DNA of 20,460 bases from DASPJL01 sp035628645 (GTDB lineage: Bacteria; Bacteroidota; Bacteroidia; Cytophagales; Cyclobacteriaceae). Below the pieces are notes generated by a model, which did not search any database, had not been told where the DNA came from, and was given only the letters and a program-made list of their open reading frames with translations. This document shows, piece after piece, positions 7,218 to 13,860 of this stretch. The position numbers were made by a program, and so were the translations under genes. The number at the start of each line of letters is the position of its first letter. Within the stretch, counting starts at the first letter, position 1. Location of the stretch: NCBI GenBank assembly GCA_035628645.1, contig DASPJL010000085.1, positions 1 through 20,460 of the forward strand, in the 5' to 3' direction.

Positions 7218-9605
7218 ATGGGATCTCGCAACTCCAGACTTTTTAAGGTATTATGGCTTATTCCGATTGCTCTTATTTTTTCTTTTTCATTCTCAGGTAA
7301 AGGTGTTCAGGAGATAGTGGCAAAATTAAAACTATATAATAAACACCAGCCCCAGGAAAAAATCTATTTACATCTGGATAAACCTTTGTATGCCGTTGGG
7401 GAAGACTTATGGTTTAAAGCTTATTTAGTCAATGCATCTGATCACTCCCCAGATACTTTGAGTAAAATTATTTATGTTGAATTGCTTTCTCCAGATAAGA
7501 AGCTACTAAAGAGAGAAGTATTGTACAATAAAAATGGATGGGCAAATGGTGATTTCACTTTGGATGAATCCTTAGGTGAAGGCAACTATTTGATCAGGGC
7601 GTACACCAATTACATGAAGAATTTGGGTGAAGACTTTTTCTTTATTAAAGAGTTTACACTCCTGAATCCCAATTTCAATTCTCCTGTTCATGCCGTTTCC
7701 GATCAGTCCATTGATCTTCAATTTTTCCCCGAAGGAGGAAATCTGCTGGCGGGTTTGGAAAACCGGATTGCTTTTAAAGCCATAAATAATTTGGGAAAAG
7801 GGATCGATATAGAAGGGGTGATATTTGATGAGAGCGATATGCAAATAACTACTTTTAAAAGCAGTCATAACGGGATGGGATTGGTTCGGTTTAAGCCTGA
7901 AGTTGGTAAAAAATATAAAGCAAAAATTATCAGACAATTTAACGCGGCACCGGCATATGATCTCCCGGAAGTGATAAGTAATGGTTTTTCTCTAGGAGTA
8001 GTGGAGGAAGGTGAAAATTTAAGAATATATGTTAGAAACAATGACAATAGCATTTTTGAAAAAGCCAAATCTTTTTCTTTAGTTATTCAATCGCGTGGCG
8101 TACCCTTTCTATCAGGTGAGGGGGAAATGAATGAAAGTATCTATTCTACTTTCGTTCCAAAAGAGAAATTTCCTACAGGGATTATTCAGATTACACTTTT
8201 TGATGACAATTCGGTGCCTCAGTGTGAGCGGTTGTTTTTTATAAATCACAAGAATGAATTGATTGTGGAAATTAAAACAGACAAACCTTCTTATGGTAAT
8301 AGAGAAAATGTAAACCTGGAATTGACAGTAAAAGATCAAGATGGTAATCCTGTATCAGGAAATTTTTCTTTGGCCATAAATGATTCTGAAAAAATAAAAA
8401 GTAAAGAGAAATACCCATCAAACATTGTTAATTATCTGCTTCTATCCTCAGATTTAAAAGGGTTGATTGAGGAACCGGGTTATTATTTTAAAGATACTTT
8501 AAAAGAAACAAGAGATAAACTTGATTTGTTGATGATGACCAATGGATGGAGAAGGTTTTCATGGAACGTTATTTTGAGTGATTCTTTGCCTCCGATTCAT
8601 AATTTTCCTGAAAAAGGAATACCTATAAGTGGACAAGTTTTCAGGAGAGGTAAACCTGCCGGCGAGAGCCAGGTGAAAATAGCAGCTCCTGGAAGTGACG
8701 TGATAATGATGCGGACAGATCCTCAAGGAAAATTTTACCTGGATAAGTTTATGTTTAATGATTCTTCAGAGGTATTCATTCAAACTTATAGCCAGAATGG
8801 CGCTGAGTCACCTTATAAATTAACATTGAATCCGTTGGGTCCATCTCCCGAGTTGAATTACAACCCGGCTATAAAGTTAAACAATGAAGCTTCAACAGAA
8901 TTTTTAGAACAAAATGAAAAAAGGAAAAAAACATTAAAAATTTATAAAACAATTTTATTAAAGGAGATAGTGGTTGAGGGAAAAAAGGAAAAAGGTAAAG
9001 AGCCTTTCCGGTATTATACCCCTGACAAAACCATAAGGCTTGCAGATATGAACCTAAGTTCGGATAATGTATTTGATTATATACAGCCTCATCTAAGAAA
9101 TCATATGTTTTTAGGAAGTTTTGGTAATGACAGATTTCCATTGGTTATTTTAGATGGAGTTGAAATTGAATATTCAGAGTTAAAAAATCCACTTTTTTTA
9201 CATGCCAGAGAGATTGAAATAGTAGATATTATCAAGTTTAGCAATGCAGCAGCATTTGGAGCCAGAGGTTTTAATGGAGTAATAGTATTGCATTCTAAAA
9301 AGGGACATGTTTCAACCGGGCTTTCCGGCCTTGGAGTTAATAAAGTAAAACATGCGGGAATTTATTTAGCTAGAGAGTTTTATTCTCCCAATTACAGTGT
9401 TGCTTCCGAAGCAAATCAAATAGTGGACATAAGAAATACTTTATTTTGGAAGCCGGCAATAATTACAGATAATAATGGAAAGGCAAGCGTCTCATTTTAT
9501 ACTTCAGACATATCATCGAAATACGAGATAGTAATAGAAGGAATTTCAGATAGTGGACTGCCAGGAAGACAAACAAAGGAGATAGAAGTATCTAACAAAG
9601 AGTAG
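7218..9605 (+). CDS. Exported MG2-type protein with C-terminal TonB plug-like domain and no barrel
   Basis: The 795-residue protein starts with a signal peptide (about 1-28). A macroglobulin MG2-like module follows at about 46-148, opening with KIYLHLDKPLYAVGEDLWFK and closing with RAYTNYMKN. Next comes a second beta-sandwich region beginning LQFFPEGGNLLAG (about 168-240), then further strand-rich modules. Around 612-695 is a plug-like segment of TonB-dependent receptors: PLVILDGVEI, then REIEIVDIIKFSNAAAFGARGFNGVIVL. No beta-barrel follows; the end (about 742-790, FWKPAIITDNNGKASVSFYTS and IEGISDSGLPG) resembles the alpha-2-macroglobulin central domain. It is probably periplasmic or outer-membrane associated. 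MG2 proteins of this type are widespread in Bacteroidota, but their role is not established. It converges on the related gene at 9662-13006, with a terminator hairpin between them. The ATG at 7218 directly precedes the signal peptide. Confidence 0.8.
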   Translation: MGSRNSRLFKVLWLIPIALIFSFSFSGKGVQEIVAKLKLYNKHQPQEKIYLHLDKPLYAVGEDLWFKAYLVNASDHSPDTLSKIIYVELLSPDKKLLKREVLYNKNGWANGDFTLDESLGEGNYLIRAYTNYMKNLGEDFFFIKEFTLLNPNFNSPVHAVSDQSIDLQFFPEGGNLLAGLENRIAFKAINNLGKGIDIEGVIFDESDMQITTFKSSHNGMGLVRFKPEVGKKYKAKIIRQFNAAPAYDLPEVISNGFSLGVVEEGENLRIYVRNNDNSIFEKAKSFSLVIQSRGVPFLSGEGEMNESIYSTFVPKEKFPTGIIQITLFDDNSVPQCERLFFINHKNELIVEIKTDKPSYGNRENVNLELTVKDQDGNPVSGNFSLAINDSEKIKSKEKYPSNIVNYLLLSSDLKGLIEEPGYYFKDTLKETRDKLDLLMMTNGWRRFSWNVILSDSLPPIHNFPEKGIPISGQVFRRGKPAGESQVKIAAPGSDVIMMRTDPQGKFYLDKFMFNDSSEVFIQTYSQNGAESPYKLTLNPLGPSPELNYNPAIKLNNEASTEFLEQNEKRKKTLKIYKTILLKEIVVEGKKEKGKEPFRYYTPDKTIRLADMNLSSDNVFDYIQPHLRNHMFLGSFGNDRFPLVILDGVEIEYSELKNPLFLHAREIEIVDIIKFSNAAAFGARGFNGVIVLHSKKGHVSTGLSGLGVNKVKHAGIYLAREFYSPNYSVASEANQIVDIRNTLFWKPAIITDNNGKASVSFYTSDISSKYEIVIEGISDSGLPGRQTKEIEVSNKE

Positions 9606-9620
9606 CAAGCTTAAAAATAT

Positions 9621-9655
9621 AAAAGCAAAAGGGCTGTACTGCTCCTTTTGCTTTT
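9621..9655. terminator. Bidirectional terminator hairpin between convergent genes
   Basis: The arms AAAAGCAAAAGG (9621-9632) and CCTTTTGCTTTT (9644-9655) are perfect reverse complements, extendable by one G-T pair, around a loop of about 9 bases. The stem has T-rich sequence on both sides when read from either strand. It lies 15 bases after the stop of the + gene and 6 bases after the stop of the - gene, where a shared terminator is expected. Confidence 0.85.
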
Positions 9656-9661
9656 GTGTTT

Positions 9662-12600
9662 TCAATTATTTATTGTTACAATGGTTTCTTTTCTGAAGGA
9701 TTGTCCATCTTCGGTTAACCCGTTGATAAGAGTATTGATAAATTCATGCTGATCATTTTGAATGGAAATAATGCTTTTGCCGAAAACGTCTGTATTTACT
9801 TCAATATTCCAATATATCTCCCCTAAATTTTTACTGAAGTAGGGGCTGTTTTCAAGATTCTGATAGCCTTCCAAGGAATAGGTTTTTGGTTTTTCTTTCA
9901 AAGAATTCATAATTGGCGATCCTTTTTTTAGATAAATGAAGATTCCAGTTTTATGATTGGCAAAAAGATCGCTTTTCTCATTTATAGACAAATTATCAAC
10001 CACTTCAATTCTGTCCACAGTATTACAAAATAAGTCTTCAATTAAAGTTAACCCGGCACTGCTTTCAGACTCCTTCTGTTCGCCTGCAATGAGTGGGGCA
10101 TTTATTGGAATACCTTCAAGAAAGAACAGCGGAGAATTTTTTAGAATAAGCAGTTTTTTATTTTTCTGGTCTTCGAAAAGGTCAGGAATTTTCTTTTTAA
10201 GAAAAAATAAAATGTGTGAATTTCGTTCTCCCTCCGGAATTCTATAAGTAGCTACCGATTTTCCTATTTCCTGTGGAGAGATTGTTAGGTTCTCTTCAAT
10301 GGAAACTTCTTCGAAAAAGCTATTGCTGCTTGAGTATGAGGTGAATAATTTTTCTTTTGCTTTCTCAAGAAACTCCTCATTTTCTGCTGAAAAATTTAAA
10401 GCGAATTTTTGAGGTTCTGAGAATTCCATTTTAGGTACACTGTTCCTCTCGATAGTTATTTCAGCATCAATGGGCTGGTCATTTGCATCGCGTACGTAAA
10501 AGATAACCTTTGTTCCATCTTTTAAAGATTCATTCGGGATTTCAAACTTTCCTTCATTATTGACCTTAGCGCTTATCAGAAGTTTTTCTTTTTGTGCCCA
10601 AAGGGTTATGTATCCCTTTTTTAAAGGTTTGCCAGAAAGTTTGCTTTTAACCAATCCTTTAATTTGAAGATATTTTTCTTCAGGATACAGATCGTCCTTT
10701 TCTAAAAAAGCATTGATTTTGTTCCAGGAATAGTTGTCTTCTTGCAAAAGAAGACGCTGATATGCCATTGGAATAGGAAACCCGATATTTTTATTTAGGG
10801 ATTTTTGTTTTAAGTAAAATAGGTCGGAAAGTAAAAGTGAAAAGGTGCATTCCAACGGTTCATAAGTATCTTCAGTAGCTTCTATTAACAATGAAATTTT
10901 ATCAGAAGCTTTTTCTTGTTCTTCCAACGCTACATTAAAAGAGACATTCCTTTTTTCATAGTTGTAGTTTATAAACTTTTGTTCAGTCAAAAGATTATTG
11001 CCTGGCCCAAAGACTAAAACATAAAAGGTGGGATCCGTGATGAGCGGCACGGGTATTCTAAAAATCTGATTAGCAGAAGAAATATTAATTTCATTCTGAT
11101 AAAAGACCTTCGCTTTTGAATGACAAAGGATAAAACAATTATTTAAATTCAAAATTTTGCCTGAAAGGGTCAAATCCACAAAATCCTCACCGAACTTTGG
11201 AATCATAGCTATCCCTTGTCGGGAAGCCTTAGGTAGTTTTACATGAATATTTTTACCTGTTGAATCTGTTATTTCTGCATAGTAGGTGGTACCGGAGTCA
11301 GGCTTTATTTTGATGATTCCAAAGCCTGTAGAATCTGTTTTGAGAGAAAATATTATTGAATCTTTATTGTTCCATATTTCTCCTTCAAGCGGTACTGATG
11401 ACTTAATCAACAATGTGTTTTCCTCTCCTTCTATCAAATCTCCATGTATTTTATAAAAATTAAGCGGAGAGGCATTTGTGTTTTGAGAATGCAATATTTC
11501 CTTCGGTTGATTTAATCCAATGATGGGGATAACTTCAGTAGCCATCTCATTTTCACTAAAATTTCTCATCCATAGGGTATAAACTCTTAATTTGTAAGTA
11601 CCGCTTACAAGGGTATTTCTTAAAGGAACATAACCAAGTGCTTTTCCATTTTCACTTCTAATTGTAAAATGATCAACAACTTTGTTGTAAGGTGAAATAA
11701 GGTCGACATAAATTACCTGTGGAGTTTCATAGACCCTGTTAAGTAAGTCATTGAATAAAACGGATTTCAACTTTATAGTTTCACCAGCAAAATAGTAGTC
11801 TTTGTCCGTGTGGAATTTGATGGTTTGGTATAAATTTTTAAGCCTGAAACTATCCAGTTTTGCGATTATAATATTTTCTGATTTAATTTCTTCCTCTTCG
11901 ACCAGTTGGTCAGTTGGAACATAATTGTAAGGAAACATATCAGCTACGCCTTCATCCACCCAATAACCTGCCATTTCAAAAGAAAGAGGGTCATAAATTC
12001 TTCCATCAATATTTACCGGAATTTCCTTTTTTAGCATTTTTATCAATGTGCCTTGCCATAAAATATCCTTGTATAATAAAGTAATAGGGGATTCTTTTGT
12101 GTAAAATATTTGAATCCTGTGAGGTAGAATTATGTTTTTTTCATAATTAGTCCCAGCAGAATTAATGAAGTTTGCCACCTCTTTCTCGCCGTATTCCATA
12201 AAGGTAGTTCCTATGTGTTCAGAGAAGGTCGAAGACCGGTGAGGGGAAGTTGTGGCTTGCACCCCATACACTAAAAACCCTTCCTTTTTCCAGGTTCCAT
12301 TCACCAGAGATTTAAAAAAGTGATGAGATGAACCCAAATAAGCTTTTCGCCTGTTTCTTTCCCATTTTTCTGCTTCTTTTGAATTTTTGGGTATCAATTC
12401 TTCAAATCTTGTATCGCCAAGGAATAATCCTACATTATTTTTTTCCAGCTCAAACCGCTTTAAATAAAAAAAGACTTTATACCCAAGGGATTTGTTTTCT
12501 ACTTCAATAGGTTTGTCTGCCGTAGCAACTAGTTTACCTTTTTTTTCGCTTGAAAATTTTACTACCCAACCATTTTTTATCTCACAATGTTTGGCAAACT

Positions 12601-13006
12601 CCGTCCTCCCCAGAAGTACTTTGGAAAATTTTTTATAATTGCGTAGCCACTCCCTGTCTTTTTTTCCTACAATTTCCACCTCAGGAAGGGAGAATCGGGT
12701 TGAATTTAAAGTTATGTTGAATTCAAAGTTTATTCCGGGAGTGATATTGATGGTTTTCTTTACCGACTCATATCCCAGGTGGGAAAACATTAACTGTGCC
12801 TGTCCGGGACTAAAATTTTTTAATTCATATCGTCCTTCATTGTTGGTATAAGTGCCTATTGTTGTGCCCACGATAAAAACAGTAACATATTCGATAGGAT
12901 CACCGGTTTTACCATCAATAACCATCCCTTTAATAGTATTCTGATCTTGTGAGGATGCGATTAGAACCGGAAAATAAAGAAGGATTAGCAGATTTTTAAA
13001 ATTCAT
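9662..13006 (-). CDS. Large exported protein: carboxypeptidase-regulatory-like domain, conserved N-terminal region, MG2 and plug-like end
   Basis: The 1114-residue protein has a signal peptide (about 1-19). A carboxypeptidase-regulatory-like beta-sandwich (about 24-105) follows, with IKGMVIDGKTGDPIEYVTV, the GTYTNNEGRYEL turn and FSHLGYES. Residues about 117-360 match a region common in Bacteroidota proteins that start with this sandwich (WLRNYKKFSKVLLGRTEFAKHC, a GYKVFFYL strand, KWERNRRKAYLGSSHHFFKSL); its function is unknown to me. An MG2-like module lies at about 395-497 (TDKDYYFAGE to YTLWMRNF). Around 920-1030 is a degenerate plug-like segment (FFLEGIPINAPL, VDRIEVVDNL, HKTGIFIYLKKG). 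The last 50 residues (IYWNIEVNTDVFGKSIISI) parallel the end of the 7218-9605 product. It therefore joins two protein types usually seen apart. It is likely periplasmic or outer-membrane associated. The start is fixed by the signal peptide. A 12-base inverted repeat lies 47-84 bases before the ATG. Confidence 0.78.
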   Translation of the reverse strand: MNFKNLLILLYFPVLIASSQDQNTIKGMVIDGKTGDPIEYVTVFIVGTTIGTYTNNEGRYELKNFSPGQAQLMFSHLGYESVKKTINITPGINFEFNITLNSTRFSLPEVEIVGKKDREWLRNYKKFSKVLLGRTEFAKHCEIKNGWVVKFSSEKKGKLVATADKPIEVENKSLGYKVFFYLKRFELEKNNVGLFLGDTRFEELIPKNSKEAEKWERNRRKAYLGSSHHFFKSLVNGTWKKEGFLVYGVQATTSPHRSSTFSEHIGTTFMEYGEKEVANFINSAGTNYEKNIILPHRIQIFYTKESPITLLYKDILWQGTLIKMLKKEIPVNIDGRIYDPLSFEMAGYWVDEGVADMFPYNYVPTDQLVEEEEIKSENIIIAKLDSFRLKNLYQTIKFHTDKDYYFAGETIKLKSVLFNDLLNRVYETPQVIYVDLISPYNKVVDHFTIRSENGKALGYVPLRNTLVSGTYKLRVYTLWMRNFSENEMATEVIPIIGLNQPKEILHSQNTNASPLNFYKIHGDLIEGEENTLLIKSSVPLEGEIWNNKDSIIFSLKTDSTGFGIIKIKPDSGTTYYAEITDSTGKNIHVKLPKASRQGIAMIPKFGEDFVDLTLSGKILNLNNCFILCHSKAKVFYQNEINISSANQIFRIPVPLITDPTFYVLVFGPGNNLLTEQKFINYNYEKRNVSFNVALEEQEKASDKISLLIEATEDTYEPLECTFSLLLSDLFYLKQKSLNKNIGFPIPMAYQRLLLQEDNYSWNKINAFLEKDDLYPEEKYLQIKGLVKSKLSGKPLKKGYITLWAQKEKLLISAKVNNEGKFEIPNESLKDGTKVIFYVRDANDQPIDAEITIERNSVPKMEFSEPQKFALNFSAENEEFLEKAKEKLFTSYSSSNSFFEEVSIEENLTISPQEIGKSVATYRIPEGERNSHILFFLKKKIPDLFEDQKNKKLLILKNSPLFFLEGIPINAPLIAGEQKESESSAGLTLIEDLFCNTVDRIEVVDNLSINEKSDLFANHKTGIFIYLKKGSPIMNSLKEKPKTYSLEGYQNLENSPYFSKNLGEIYWNIEVNTDVFGKSIISIQNDQHEFINTLINGLTEDGQSFRKETIVTINN

Positions 13007-13223
13007 AGCTTAAGGAGTTTAAAAAAATAATGTTGGCTTAAAATCTTAATGGATCTCTTTTATTGAATATAAAAAATGAATAAAAGAGATGCTCTTTGAT
13101 TTTGTAAGTTAAAGATAGTACAATAAAAACTATCCTTCCCCCTATGTTTTAAACCTGGAAAATATTAATAAAATGTTAGAATAGAATGAATTGAAATCCT
13201 TGTATATTGAAGAAGCAGCTCCT
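13007..13223. other. Leader region of the - strand MG2 gene
   Basis: This 217-base gap separates two - strand genes. Its one clear structure is the inverted repeat at 13053-13090. On the - strand the sequence TATCTTTA, close to TAnnTTTG, occurs just upstream of that repeat, but no convincing -33 partner is seen. Confidence 0.4.
13053..13090. repeat. Perfect 12-base inverted repeat in the leader of the - strand MG2 gene
   Basis: ATCTCTTTTATT (13053-13064) and AATAAAAGAGAT (13079-13090) are exact reverse complements around a 14-base loop. On the - strand the hairpin falls in the untranslated leader of the 9662-13006 gene and after the 13224-13532 gene. No T run follows on either strand. It may be an operator, an RNA leader structure, or a weak terminator of the small gene. 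Confidence 0.55.
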
Positions 13224-13532
13224 TCACATGGATAAATCTCTATTAAAATAGGATAAAGCAAAAGCATACAAACCTTCCCTGTATTCCATGAATATATATT
13301 TGTCGTTTTCTGCACCCCAAAGTGTGTCATCAGGGAAAATAATAAGATGCTGGTATTTTTTAAAAATCTTTTTGGTCTCCTTGTATTCAAAATGGTAGGG
13401 ATTGAAATTGAGTTTTTCTTTTTCACACATATTCGCTGTTGCTGCCTTTTTTTCTTCATCAAAAAGCCTTAACCAGTCTTCATAGTTGAAGAGGTAAAAT
13501 TGATATACATCTAGTTTAAGTCCTTTCACCAT
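13224..13532 (-). CDS. Small hypothetical protein rich in aromatic residues
   Basis: The frame gives 102 residues from an ATG at 13532, preceded by an A-rich stretch typical of Bacteroidota starts. The product is soluble and acidic/aromatic: LDVYQFYLFNYEDWLRLF near the start, then charged helices, then IIFPDDTLWGAENDKYIFM and a YREGLYAF strand near the end. I do not recognise a family, and no signal peptide or membrane segment is present. An overlapping frame (13142-13462) on the same strand is less protein-like (a run of Lys/Gln/Arg at the start, then Ser/Ile/Leu), so I prefer this one. It lies upstream of the MG2 gene on the same strand but 217 bases away, so an operon is uncertain. No function is proposed. 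Confidence 0.55.
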   Translation of the reverse strand: MVKGLKLDVYQFYLFNYEDWLRLFDEEKKAATANMCEKEKLNFNPYHFEYKETKKIFKKYQHLIIFPDDTLWGAENDKYIFMEYREGLYAFALSYFNRDLSM

Positions 13533-13860
13533 TTTATTTTTGTTTGTAACATCAAAAAATGCGGATAAAGTTTTTTGATTTTAAAATTTCTATTTTTTGA
13601 CAGGTAAGTAATGATTAGAAAAGACCAAGTTTCCACCAGTTCAATTATTTGTTCTTTTTTTCAATTATTAAATATTAAAATAATTTTAATTGCAAGCTAG
13701 TTCGTATTGTGTTGATTATTAATGTTTTTGTTTAGTAAATAACACACTGTTTTTGTTTGAACTCTTCATTTAATAAATAGATTTTCAAAATGGAAAAAAA
13801 AGTTAGAAATTGAGGGTTCTCTTAGTATAAATTACCTGATTTTAAGATTACTAATTCAAA
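13533..13860. other. Divergent intergenic region upstream of the receptor operon
   Basis: This 328-base, very A+T-rich stretch separates the small - strand gene from the receptor operon and has no supported coding frame. It holds an 11-base direct repeat TGTTTTTGTTT (13723-13733 and 13748-13758) and a promoter-like pair at 13756-13785. Nothing else stands out. Confidence 0.6.
13756..13785 (+). promoter_or_regulatory. Possible promoter of the TBDR-DUF4249 operon
   Basis: TTTG at 13756-13759 is followed after 18 bases by TAGATTTT at 13778-13785, a one-mismatch fit to TAnnTTTG. The spacing is close to that of Bacteroidota promoters. It would give an untranslated leader of about 70 bases. The TTTG lies in the second copy of an 11-base direct repeat. 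Confidence 0.35.

Noticed and set aside
9957..10247. 96-residue + strand frame
   Set aside because: It lies wholly inside the well-supported - strand MG2 gene and has a Ser/Phe-rich antisense character.
12328..12851. Two short + strand frames (12328-12510, 12639-12851)
   Set aside because: Both are antisense to conserved parts of the - strand gene and look like shadows.
13142..13462. 106-residue frame on the - strand overlapping the 13224-13532 gene
   Set aside because: Its start is a run of Lys/Gln/Arg and the rest lacks protein-like order; the overlapping frame is better.
13676..13700. A+T-rich near-palindrome around CAATTATT...TTTAATTG
   Set aside because: Only about six bases pair cleanly; expected by chance in this composition.
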